From the NCBI GenBank assembly GCA_020073445.1, contig JAIQFE010000045.1, forward strand, positions 1-34,477: a DNA stretch of 34,477 bases, in the 5' to 3' direction. The first letter of the stretch is position 1; each line of letters begins with the position of its first letter. This document shows, piece by piece, positions 1-7,882 of the stretch. The translations under genes and the position numbers were made by a program. This DNA is from Terriglobia bacterium (GTDB lineage Bacteria > Acidobacteriota > Terriglobia > Bryobacterales > Bryobacteraceae). The notes under the pieces are model-generated. The model was not told the origin of the DNA and did not search any database. It saw only the letters and a program-made list of their open reading frames with translations.

Positions 1-168
1 CGAAGGACGTCCGTTGTTGGCGTAGATCCTGGCAAACTGCGGCGACATCTCCTTCAGGATCGGATCCACTAGCCCACGGATCGCTCGCAGCGGATGGTCT
101 TGTGGAATCCGTTCTTCCGGTGCGATGTAACTGAAAACTCCGTCCTGATGTTCATCTTGTCCGCGCAT
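1..168 (-). CDS. Transposase, N-terminal part (cut by window edge)
   Basis: Read from an ATG at 166-168 leftward, this gives 56 residues beginning MRGQDEHQDGVFSYIAPEER and containing IPQDHPLRAIR and a final NNGRPS. This is the characteristic start of a large IS5/IS1182-type DDE transposase family, in which the opening MRG-D block, the P-x-DHPLR motif and the GRPS motif are conserved. The remaining catalytic part lies outside the window, so completeness cannot be judged. Upstream of the start (right side) is a short sequence resembling an insertion-sequence end. The family assignment is from memory of the motif; the exact IS family is uncertain. Confidence 0.75.
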   Translation of the reverse strand, partial: MRGQDEHQDGVFSYIAPEERIPQDHPLRAIRGLVDPILKEMSPQFARIYANNGRPS

Positions 169-210
169 TACTACAAGACGTTTGCTTCTGCTTAGAGGCT
201 ACGCCCCTGC

Positions 211-233
211 AGAGTTTTTCAGCAAGCTCTTAG
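211..233. repeat. Possible insertion sequence end
   Basis: A segment containing GAGTTTTTCAGCAAGCTC lies 43-65 bases upstream of the transposase start. Short sequences with a GTTTTTCAGCA core are common terminal inverted repeats of this kind of element. The matching other end is outside the window, so this is inferred from position and base pattern only. Confidence 0.35.
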
Positions 234-365
234 TGATTACAGGAGTGCTCTGAATAATTGAGGCAAAAACCGGGTGCGAAACGGAGTCGTTTCGGGCATC
301 CATGAGGGTTCTTTATCCACTGGAAAAGACCGCCGCCGGCGGGCGGGCCAAACAACTAGGGTTGC
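221..365. repeat. Diverged intergenic repeat, copy A, with hairpin
   Basis: This stretch is an imperfect direct copy of 590-720. Shared blocks in order are CAGC(A/G)AG, TTGAGGC/TCGAGGC, CCGG-GT, TCGGG, TCTTATCC-like and GGCCAAACAAC-AGGGTT. At 277-294 it holds a perfect 7-bp hairpin, CGAAACG-GAGT-CGTTTCG. No convincing protein is encoded here: the overlapping reading frames have no recognisable composition or start signals. It may be debris of the adjacent insertion sequence or a dispersed genomic repeat. Confidence 0.5.
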
Positions 366-589
366 TCTTGCACATTCTCTCGCGACGCCATGGCTTTCGG
401 TGCCCGCTGCCAGACCACGAAGCAGCATCTCCGGCATCTCTCAGGAGTGGCACGAACCGTCCACGTCGCCAGTTCGGGACCACTGGTGGTCATTTCGTGC
501 ACGTGCGGCCACGCTTTGTGCGGGCCCAATCTTAGTACTAGTAAATATACTCGCGCGGGAGGCGTGGCCACAGAAGGGTGCTTACGAAT

Positions 590-720
590 CAGCGAGTTAG
601 TTCTTATACGGGTTCTTGAGGAATCGAGGCGAAATCCGGTGTCAAAACCCCCGCGGTTTTCGGGTATGCAGGAGATCTTATCCCAGCCAAAAAGCGCCAG
701 GACTGGCCAAACAACCAGGG
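590..720. repeat. Diverged intergenic repeat, copy B, with hairpin
   Basis: This is the second copy of the repeat described at 221-365. The hairpin is at the equivalent place, AAAACC-CCCGC-GGTTTT (644-660). Its arm sequence differs from copy A but its pairing is kept. The right part of the copy overlaps a decayed protein-like frame that continues to about 931, so the boundary between repeat and pseudogene is not sharp. Confidence 0.5.
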
Positions 721-931
721 TTACGCTTCCACCTTCCGCAGCGGTCGCTTACTTCACTCGCCCGTGTATCAGCGGGACATCGACGTCAAAGCAGGCATCT
801 ACTGGATCAATACGTCACGGCCGCTCGCGGATAAGCTGCGCGAGAAGGAGGGCGCGAACAGCGCGCGGTGGCGGGAATACTCTTTCAACGGTACGTGGAC
901 ACCCGAGGCGAAGGGTCAAGGGAATCTTTAG
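680..931 (+). pseudogene. Decayed C-terminal fragment of a histidine-kinase-like ATPase protein
   Basis: From about 680 one frame reads a protein-like string with QDWPNNQGYAS, SPVYQRDIDV, GIYWINTSRPLA and ARWREY. These resemble the C-terminal part of large ATP-binding proteins with a histidine-kinase/Hsp90-like fold. After WREYS the sense continues only in another frame, as FQRYVDT (about 882-903), so there is a one-step frameshift near 883. A stop lies at 929-931. There is no start codon or ribosome site and no N-terminal ATPase domain. The family call is a recollection of motif style and is tentative. It is clearly a remnant, not a working gene. Confidence 0.4.
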
Positions 932-995
932 GAATCACGGCGACAATCGCAGAAGTTGTCGATTGCGCCTAACTGCTGCGAGTGAAAGAGGTTGT

Positions 996-1041
996 TGGAG
1001 CGGGAGACCGGGGTCGAACCGGCGACGTCCAGCTTGGGAAA
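996..1041 (-). repeat. tRNA-Gly 3'-half fragment, first copy (possible att site)
   Basis: Read on the minus strand, this is the second half of a tRNA-Gly: anticodon loop TTCCCAA (anticodon CCC), the 3' anticodon stem, variable loop, T-arm with GGTTCGACCCC, and acceptor strand ending CTCCA. The 5' half (D-arm and 5' acceptor) is missing, so it is not a functional tRNA. An identical 46-base copy in the same orientation lies at 6189-6234. Short 3'-tRNA duplications are typical footprints of integrating elements. Confidence 0.75.
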
Positions 1042-1281
1042 ATGAGAGTCGATGGTAAATAAAGAACAACGGCGTCTATAGCGGTGAATTCAGGTCTACT
1101 GGATTCAGCAACTTCCGAAACTTCGCGTGCAGACCGGTCTTTAATGGAGTGGAAATGGAGTGGAAAGCCATCGGCGATCTGGTGGGTGAAAAGCAAGATC
1201 TTGACCAGTGCGGAGGCGAGTAGTTGCCGGAGCTTCATTAGGGAGATTTGCCTTCCCGAACCGAGCAGACTTCTCTGCCTA
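1042..1281. other. Non-coding stretch resembling the leader of the recombinase element
   Basis: No gene is apparent. The first 110 or so bases resemble the sequence right of the second tRNA-Gly fragment (6235-6360). Shared pieces include AGAACA, GCGTCTA, GCG-T-AAT and a final block around AAATGGA. This suggests that a second copy of the recombinase-bearing element once sat here and lost its recombinase. The rest up to 1281 holds nothing recognisable. Confidence 0.4.
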
Positions 1282-1872
1282 TCAGCGCTTGCGTGCCGAT
1301 GGATTCGGCAGAGGCTTCAGGTGGAACGATACGACTTCTGCCCTCGGCGCGCTGCCCACCAGATTTCGGGCCCGTAGGAGAATGTCAAAGTCCCGGATTT
1401 CTCCGCCCGCTTCCACCCTGCGGAGCCAGGGAACAAGGCGGCTGTCGTCGAATAGAAAGTCCGCAGCCGCTTCCGTGCCGGCCACGGTCATTCCGGCCAC
1501 CAGGAGAGAAATTCCTGACCCATCGGTGTGTCGGTGGTAAGTAATGATGCCGTATACTTCCTCGGCCATCTCGGCAGGGGATTTGTCAAATGTGGCAGGC
1601 TCTCCCTGCTGAGGTGCGAGGTTGACGATCCGCAGCCCGGCCGTGCGTTCGTTCTCATCTAGCCGGAAGGTTGCCTCCTTCTCGAACAATCCGACCCAGG
1701 GATTGGATTGCCGCGCACCCAGCAGGATGACGTTCCGTTCCTTCAGGTCCCCGACTCGAACATCTCTCGCATACCGGGTGACCACTCCCAGACGCGCCGC
1801 CTCGGGCCGATGTGCCAGCCGGACTGCGAATTCGAGATCGGCAATCGATGTGTATCTTCTGGTTCCGAACAT
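1282..1872 (-). pseudogene. C-terminal fragment of a regulator-like protein, 5'-truncated
   Basis: This frame encodes about 196 residues with an intact stop and a composition like a real protein, including RRYTSIADL, NVILLGARQSNPWV and GIISLLVAG-like segments. It resembles the C-terminal sensor-like region of winged-helix transcriptional regulators that are abundant in Solibacter-type Acidobacteria. The expected N-terminal DNA-binding and repeat domains are absent. The frame remains open to about position 1930, where it runs into the reverse complement of the TonB receptor fragment. The internal ATG at 1870-1872 is therefore probably not a true start. Family assignment is tentative; truncation by rearrangement is well supported by the junction. 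Confidence 0.5.
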
Positions 1873-1881
1873 GGAGATCAG

Positions 1882-3612
1882 GCTTTGATCGACCGCACTG
1901 GCGGCGGCGCCGCTCAGCTCGCCACGATCCTATCGAACAGCCTGCTCAACGAGCTGCGCGGTGGAGTGATCCAGCGCACGCAAGCCAATGCGCCCATCGG
2001 CCCGCCCGACCCCAATGGTTCGTTCATCAACATCACGGGCGTGGCTAACATTGGTTACAATCCGCTGGCGAAAACGGAAACCACGGAGCAGAGCGATCAA
2101 ATTCTGGACAACATCACCTGGACTCACGGGCGCAGCACGCTGAAGGCGGGTTTCGAGTTTGAGCACACGGGATTCGACGTCTTTCGCTCTGAGAACCGCA
2201 CGTTCACATTCGGCGGCCTGCCAGCCGCAAACGGAAGGCCCGCGGTGAGCGCGCTGAACCAGTATCTCAACACGCTTCAGCACGTCGTCGATCCGGCCAC
2301 CGGGAATCCTTACACCTACACGCAATTCGCCTGGGATGGCGGAGATCCAACGCTGAACATCGGCTTCAACTTCGTAAATTTCTTTGTGCAGGATGAGTAC
2401 CGCTTCACAAAGAGGTTGACGCTTAACGTCGGCTTACGCTACGAATCGATTCTCTTCCCAAATCTCGATCCGAACGCCCCTTACCCGCTTTCCCGAAAGA
2501 TCGACGATGATCGGAAGGACTTCGCCCCCCGTGTCGCACTAAGCTACCGCCTAACGAACGACTCCAAAACTATGCTGCGCGCATCCTACGGCATGTTCTA
2601 CGACGTTCCGCCATTGTCCATCTTCTACAACGCCGCTCTTGTAAACGGCCGCCACTTCTTGAGCTACCAGGTCGCCGGAACGGATCCTCTGGCTCCGGTG
2701 TTCCCGAACATTCCATCGGCCGGATTGTCGAGCCAGATCGTTGCACCCAACATCAACGCATTCGCTCCAGGATTCCATAACACCTACCAGCATCAGGCGA
2801 ATCTCCAGATTCAGCGCGAACTTCCCCAAGGTGTGGTCATGACCATCGGCTACAACTATGCAGCGCAACGCCACGGACTATACTCCACGAACGTCAACCT
2901 AGGCGCGCCGGTCAGCTACCTTGCGGATGGCCGGCCGGTTTTCGGTGGCCCCCGCGTGGACCCATTCTTCAACCAAATCAACCTGATCGAATCCGGTGGC
3001 AACACCAGCTACAATGCTCTGTTCGTAAACTTGAAGAGGCGACTGACGAAGGGCCTGCTCGTCAATGTCTCCTGGACTTGGTCTCACGCTTTGGCCAACA
3101 CGTTAGGCGAAGGGGGGGCAATTCAGGATCCGACGAACCTGCAGCGCGACTACGGAAATGCCGAGAGCGACGTGCGCCACTACGTCGTGGGCCAAATGCT
3201 GTACGAGCCGCACTTTAAGTACTCGAGCATGCATTGGGCCAACGGCTTCGAACTCTCGTCCACCATGCTGTACAACAGCGGCTATCCGATCAACATGACC
3301 GCTGGCAGCGATCTGAACAAAGACGGCAATCTGAATGACCGGCCGCTGTTCGTCAGCCGCAACGGTTTCACTGGCCCCTCCATCCTACAGGTGGACGCCC
3401 GATTACAGAGAACGTTTGTGCTCCGAGACCGCTACCGCTTGATTGGAATGTTCGAGACCGAGAACCTGCTGAACTCCACAAACGCCAGTTGCAGCACGAC
3501 GGGGGGATGCACCGGTGCCGTGATCAGCACAGCCGGCGCGGCCGATTTCGGCCGGCTCACTTCGGCGCGTACGGCCCGGAACGTCCAATTCGGTGTGAAG
3601 TTCACTTTCTAG
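1882..3612 (+). pseudogene. Oar-like TonB-dependent receptor, C-terminal beta-barrel only
   Basis: About 575 residues form the outer-membrane barrel end of an Oar/carboxypeptidase-regulatory-domain TonB receptor. The strand-like segments NFVNFFVQDEYRFTKRLTLN, LRASYGMFYD, YNALFVNLKRRLTKGLLVN and the closing VQFGVKFTF (terminal Phe, the assembly signal) are all present. The usual signal peptide, N-terminal CarboxypepD-like domain and plug (roughly the first half of an approximately 1,000-residue protein) are missing. The open frame extends leftward to 1708, but that part is only the complement of the regulator fragment at 1282-1872. Without a plug or export signal it should be non-functional. 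The S1/P1-like gene follows 10 bases after its stop, so the two probably shared an operon before truncation. Confidence 0.8.
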
Positions 3613-3622
3613 GGAGCACATC

Positions 3623-4651
3623 ATGATCAACAAGACTGCTACTCGCTTGGTTCTGGCTGTGATGTCGTTCACGACCCTGCAGGCCTGGGGTCCTCGCGGG
3701 CATGAGAGCGCGAATCGGGCCGCCGTCAAATCGATCCCGGACGATGGCCCGGTCTTTCTCAGAGAGTTCGAAGACTGGATCGCAAAAACCGGTCCCGTGC
3801 CGGACTCCTGGCGGGGGAATTCGGAACCGTATTCCAAGATCTTCGAAGACCCCAATCACGGATGGTTCAAGGAGCAGTTTGCCTTCATGAGAACCGTTCC
3901 ACGGTCGCGCTACGAGTTTGTCCTGCGTCTTTATGATGAGTATCTCCGCATCAAGGATAAGGACCCGGACCGCGCGGCGCTGACAAACGTGCGGTGGACA
4001 GGCACGATGCCGTATGCCGCCATGGAAAACTATGACCGGATGAAGTCCGCGATGCGAGCCTATCGTCGCGCGGTTTCCGACCAGTCTCCCGAATCCCAAC
4101 AGCAAGCGCGTTTCCTGGCTCAGGACATCGCATTTTACATGGGCTGGCTGGGCCATTACACCGCCGATGGAGCGCAACCGCTGCACGACACCATTCACCA
4201 CGACGGCTGGCAGGGACCGAATCCGAAGCAGTACACCACGGATCCGCGGGTCCACGGCCGCTTTGAGAGCTCGTTCGTGGACCTAATTAAGCTCACTGGC
4301 TCCGATCTGGTGCCGATCATGGAGAAACCGCGAGTCTTGGATGATCCGTTCGCAGCGATTCTGGCGCATTTGGACGATGCATCGACGCATGTCGAGGAGG
4401 TCTACATTTTGGACAAAGCCGGCGCATTTGCCGATCGAATGAACGAGCCCGCGGCAAGGCTGGCTCGCGGCCAGCTGGCCAAAGCGGCAGCCTTGCTCCG
4501 CGATCTGACCTATACAGCGTGGCTGGAGAGTGCGAAGCCGGCTGCCTCCGGCGGTGCTGCGTCCAATCCCGTCAGCCGCGCCAATCCGCGGTATAACCCC
4601 GAGACCGGCACTGCCGCCCCCGGCTCCCCGGTCAGGATAAACAATAAGTGA
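3623..4651 (+). CDS. Secreted S1/P1-nuclease / zinc phospholipase C-like protein
   Basis: This 342-residue protein has a signal peptide (about residues 1-21) cleaved just before Trp22. That gives a mature start WGPRGHE, the hallmark of the S1/P1 nuclease and phospholipase C fold, in which the N-terminal Trp and the nearby His bind zinc. Further likely ligands are DPNH (76-79), GHYTADGAQPLHD (177-189, with His178, Asp182 and His188) and His192/193. The reaction would be hydrolysis of phosphodiester bonds in nucleic acids or phospholipids outside the cytoplasm; the substrate cannot be told. It starts 10 bases after the TonB barrel stop, and its own stop overlaps the next start (GTGA). The tail after about residue 310 is Ala/Ser/Pro-rich and probably disordered. 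Confidence 0.75.
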   Translation: MINKTATRLVLAVMSFTTLQAWGPRGHESANRAAVKSIPDDGPVFLREFEDWIAKTGPVPDSWRGNSEPYSKIFEDPNHGWFKEQFAFMRTVPRSRYEFVLRLYDEYLRIKDKDPDRAALTNVRWTGTMPYAAMENYDRMKSAMRAYRRAVSDQSPESQQQARFLAQDIAFYMGWLGHYTADGAQPLHDTIHHDGWQGPNPKQYTTDPRVHGRFESSFVDLIKLTGSDLVPIMEKPRVLDDPFAAILAHLDDASTHVEEVYILDKAGAFADRMNEPAARLARGQLAKAAALLRDLTYTAWLESAKPAASGGAASNPVSRANPRYNPETGTAAPGSPVRINNK

Positions 4652-5904
4652 CGCACCGCATTCTGCTTGTACTTTGCATCCTGTGCGCTGCGGCACCCGC
4701 CCAGACGCAGCGCACGGAGCCCCTGCACACGCCGCCGCTGCTGGAATCTCCGGTTCAGGACAAGAATTTCTACCTGCTTTCGATGCTCGAAAGGACTCCG
4801 GCCGTAAAAGATGCCGTGAAGAACGACCCTGTGCTGGCACGAATCGCGTCTACGCGGCTGGCGGCTCTCGACGGCTCCTCTCAGTCCTGCAAGCTCGATC
4901 TGGACTGCTACTCAGCCGTTTTCACTTGGAGTGATTCCCAGTCGCGGGAGGCAGCGACGGCGCTGGGGGACCTCTATCGCTCTTCGGTGGCCGTAAGAAG
5001 TCTGGTCGACGGACCGCTGCGGGATAGCGGCATGTATGCTCGCTTTAACAATCTTCCTGGCGATCAACTGCTCGATCAGGCATGGTCTGAATGCGTGCGC
5101 GGGATGAACCACATGATCGCGGTCTACGGGCTGGGCAAGGCGCCGCGCTATCCGGCGATCGATTCGATGACCTACGATGCTAAATCCGCAGCCTGGCAGC
5201 ACGACGTGCAGAGCCTTACCGCGGTACTGGAAGACGACCGAGCCAGCCTGGAGCTCTTCTTTTCGCCTTCGCTGCGGTTCGCCACCGAACTTCTGTGGTT
5301 GAATCATCGGGACGGGGCTGGCCGCTACGAACCGATCGAAGCGGGGGAGAATGCGGCCGCCTTCCGTCGCGTGAAATCGGTGGATTGGGGCAAGTATCCC
5401 TACTCGGTTATCGTGGTTCCGGGCGCCGGAAACGATAGGCCTGGCGTTCGGCTTTCTCCGGGAGGCAAGCTGCGAGACGAGATCGCGGCGAAACATTTCC
5501 GTGAGGGGAAGGCTCCGTTCGTGCTGGTGTCCGGAGGCTTTGTTCATCCGGAGCGGACGGAGTTTTCAGAGGCGGTGGAAATGAAACGGGACCTGATGAC
5601 CCGGTTCGGTATCCCCGCTGACGCGATCATCATCGACCCGCATGCCCGCCACACGACCACGAACATGCGGAACGCGGCGCGATTGATGTATCGATACGGC
5701 ATTCCGTTCGAGAAGAAAGCTTTGGTGACAACCGATCTGGCTCAGAGCCAATACATCGAAAATCCTGCGTTTGCGAAACGGTGTATAGACGAACTTGGCT
5801 ATGTCCCCTTCGCGCTACTGGGGCGTGCCTCGTCGTTTGATCTGGAGTTCCTGCCTCGAGTTGACTCCTTGCACGCGGACCCACAGGATCCTCTGGACCC
5901 ATAA
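4648..5904 (+). CDS. YdcF/ElyC-like (DUF218) secreted protein
   Basis: This 418-residue protein starts at a GTG that overlaps the TGA of the preceding gene, indicating translational coupling. A short hydrophobic signal sequence (residues 4-18) ends in AAAPAQT. The first 240 residues are helical and unassigned. From about 250 the sequence matches the DUF218/YdcF Rossmann-like fold: SVIVVPGAGNDRPG, a central LVSGGFVHP, the acidic EAVEMKRDL, and ARHTTTNMRNAARLM. The function of this family is mostly unknown; some members act in envelope biogenesis. The pairing with an S1/P1-like protein and a TonB receptor suggests an extracytoplasmic scavenging role, which is inference. Confidence 0.75.
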   Translation: MTHRILLVLCILCAAAPAQTQRTEPLHTPPLLESPVQDKNFYLLSMLERTPAVKDAVKNDPVLARIASTRLAALDGSSQSCKLDLDCYSAVFTWSDSQSREAATALGDLYRSSVAVRSLVDGPLRDSGMYARFNNLPGDQLLDQAWSECVRGMNHMIAVYGLGKAPRYPAIDSMTYDAKSAAWQHDVQSLTAVLEDDRASLELFFSPSLRFATELLWLNHRDGAGRYEPIEAGENAAAFRRVKSVDWGKYPYSVIVVPGAGNDRPGVRLSPGGKLRDEIAAKHFREGKAPFVLVSGGFVHPERTEFSEAVEMKRDLMTRFGIPADAIIIDPHARHTTTNMRNAARLMYRYGIPFEKKALVTTDLAQSQYIENPAFAKRCIDELGYVPFALLGRASSFDLEFLPRVDSLHADPQDPLDP

Positions 5905-6188
5905 GCGGAGCAGGCGGGCCGGGTCCAAAGTCTTGCCGCAAATCAGCCGACTGAGCGGTGGGGCCGCTTACTCGAACTGGATCGCTCGCACTTGGCCGTA
6001 TAACGCGCTGCTCGTTAAGTGACCAAGTGTTTGCCGATCGATGAGGAGCTTTCGTCCGCCTTGACGTCCAGGGCGGTTGGCTGACATTCCATCCCATGAA
6101 ATCAAGCGATTAGAGTCCGTACACTCCTCTTCACTCCGATAAGAACTTGGTTCGCAGATGAAGATGCGCGGCTAACTCACTGAAAAAA
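5905..6188. other. Intergenic stretch without recognisable gene
   Basis: No frame here has both a credible start and protein-like composition. A short string SNWIARTWPYNALL ending at a stop (6020-6022) looks somewhat protein-like and could be debris of an older gene, but it is too short to identify. The stretch ends at the second tRNA-Gly fragment. Confidence 0.4.
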
Positions 6189-6234
6189 TGGAGCGGGAGA
6201 CCGGGGTCGAACCGGCGACGTCCAGCTTGGGAAA
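6189..6234 (-). repeat. tRNA-Gly 3'-half fragment, second copy (possible att site)
   Basis: This is identical over 46 bases to 996-1041 and in the same orientation. It covers the anticodon loop through the acceptor end of a tRNA-Gly (anticodon CCC) on the minus strand, with no 5' half. It lies 113 bases before the start of a serine recombinase, the arrangement expected for an attachment site next to its integrase. The flanking sequence right of this copy is similar to that right of the first copy. Confidence 0.75.
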
Positions 6235-6346
6235 TTACGGGCCGTTTGAAAATACAGAACATTGCGTCTACGGCGCTTAATCCTGATAATCCCAAGCTCT
6301 CCAGTTTCCAACATCCTGGTCCAGGCAGTTCGTTATTGGACTACAA

Positions 6347-7089
6347 ATGGACCAGAGAAACCAAGCATCACAAGCACGACAACAAGGGAGCCGAAGCGCA
6401 GCCCTGTACTTGCGCGTTTCCACGGCCTCCAAAACGAAGCAGGGTGACGCGGTCAACTTCGTTCAGAACCTGGAAGTACAGGAGCAGCCCCTCCAGGACT
6501 TGATCGCGCAGCGGGGCTGGACGCTCTACCGAGTCTACTCTGACCGGGCAAGCGGAGCCAAGGAAAGACGGCCCGGCCTCGATGCGCTCATGGCCGATGC
6601 CCGTCGCGGGTTATTCGATGTGGTCATAGTCTGGCGATTCGACCGATTTGCCCGAAGCGTGAAGCAGCTCGTCCTCGCCCTGGAAGAGTTCCGCGCCCTC
6701 GGTATCGATTTCGTGTCTCACCAGGAAGCTGTGGACAGCAGTACTCCCCTGGGCAAGGCGATGTTCACTATCATCGGCGCGATGGCGGAACTCGAACGGA
6801 ACATTATCCGGGAGCGGGTCCTCGCCGGGATGGAACACGCCCGCCGAAACGGAACCAAGTCGGGTCAGCCGATGGGCAGACCCAAAGCCGTATTCAATCG
6901 CGAAGAAGTCGTCAGGCTTCGGCACGAGGGTCTATCATGGAGACAGATTGCTAGCAAGTTGCGAGTAGCGCTGCGACTGTACGGCGGGCATACAAAGAGT
7001 GGAAGGCTTCACAAGCTGCTCTCAATGGGGAGGCAGATTCCCCAGAACTCCCTGCCACGCTGGTCGATCAGGGCTCTTTCACCCGGTGA
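6347..7089 (+). pseudogene. Serine recombinase (resolvase/invertase family), frameshifted
   Basis: The N-terminal catalytic domain is intact. YLRVST carries the nucleophile Ser25, and YSDRASGAKERRPGLD, VIVWRFDRFARS and GAMAELERNIIRERV (the long E-helix) follow. Next comes a GRPKA linker and a helix-turn-helix start, GLSWRQIASKLRV. After Val207 (about 6966) the expected continuation is found only in another frame (6967 onward: SAATVRRAYKEWKAS), ending at a TGA at 7087-7089. One base is apparently missing. The frame that stays open to 7357 is therefore not the natural C-terminus. The full protein would be about 247 residues, like small resolvases. Either the gene is inactivated, a recoding event occurs, or the sequence has an error. 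It sits beside a tRNA-Gly fragment and probably mobilised this region. Confidence 0.85.
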
Positions 7090-7492
7090 AAGTGGGCTGC
7101 GTCTGAGCGGTCGTGTTGACCAGCAGCTAGCAAGAATCGTGTGTCTAAAAGCGCTTGGCAGGTTTTCCATCACGCCCTCACCCGTCGATTGCCGTCTGAT
7201 AGCCACGTGGCAAGCGAACGCGCCTAATCGAAACCGTTTCCGCACAGACGTGACAGGTTCCCAGGATAGTTCTGGGTCCGCCAACATCCATTCCCTATTC
7301 TTCTTTGTGGGGAAACTTTGCCAACTCATGCAAGTGGCTGTCGAAGCATTCTCTTAACGTGGCGATCATGGTAAGCTGCTGTACACAATTGCTCTCTATG
7401 CCGCTGGCGCTTATGCAGATTCCAGTGCTCGCGAGCAAGGCGTACGGAATGGAATCGAGAGTAGAATCCACGACTGACAGCAGGAGGGCTAC
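7090..7492. other. Stretch after recombinase without convincing gene
   Basis: The open frame continuing from the recombinase and a 68-codon frame at 7305-7511 have no recognisable features and no good ribosome site. I see no tRNA, repeat or clear terminator. A ribosome site AGGAGGG at 7482-7488 belongs to the next gene. Confidence 0.4.
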
Positions 7493-7882
7493 TTGCAAGC
7501 GAGCGTCGTGAATCTCTTGGCAGGTTGGGTTGGGATGCTCTTAGGCGTCGCAACGGGCGCAACCATTGGTTTGTTTTTCCACAATGACGAATGGCTGGGT
7601 GGGTATGGCTCTTACCGCAGAAGACTGGTGCGACTCGGTCACATTTCCTTTTTCGGGCTCGGATTTCTCAACATGATGTTTGCATTCAGTGTTGCCCCGC
7701 TAAATCTTCGCGACGCTTGTTTGACAGTCGCATCGTGGTCGCTAATCATCGGGGCCGTTACCATGCCCGTGTGCTGCTTTCTTACCGCTTGGCGTAAGTC
7801 CTTTCGCCATCTTTTTCCGATCCCGGTGCTTGCTACATTGAGTGGCATCCTCGCCATTCTCATCGGTCGGGGGCTTGGATGA
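7493..7882 (+). CDS. Small four-helix membrane protein, unknown function
   Basis: The start is a TTG at 7493, chosen because a strong AGGAGGG lies 4 bases upstream and the first membrane helix follows directly (LLAGWVGMLLGVATGATIGLFF). About four hydrophobic segments are visible, near residues 7-28, 49-68, 78-100 and 107-126, with a basic loop RRRLVRLGH between the first two. I do not recognise the family. Its TGA overlaps the ATG of the radical SAM gene (ATGA), so it is probably co-translated with it and may be a membrane partner. A homologous role cannot be inferred from sequence alone. Confidence 0.65.
   Translation: MQASVVNLLAGWVGMLLGVATGATIGLFFHNDEWLGGYGSYRRRLVRLGHISFFGLGFLNMMFAFSVAPLNLRDACLTVASWSLIIGAVTMPVCCFLTAWRKSFRHLFPIPVLATLSGILAILIGRGLG

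Noticed and set aside
390-1058. Long plus-strand frame of 222 codons
   Set aside because: It crosses the repeat and the antisense tRNA-Gly fragment, has no ribosome site and no protein-like pattern; the real remnant is in another frame.
7090-7357. C-terminal extension of the recombinase frame
   Set aside because: The true helix-turn-helix end lies in the other frame and stops at 7089; the extension is read-through noise.
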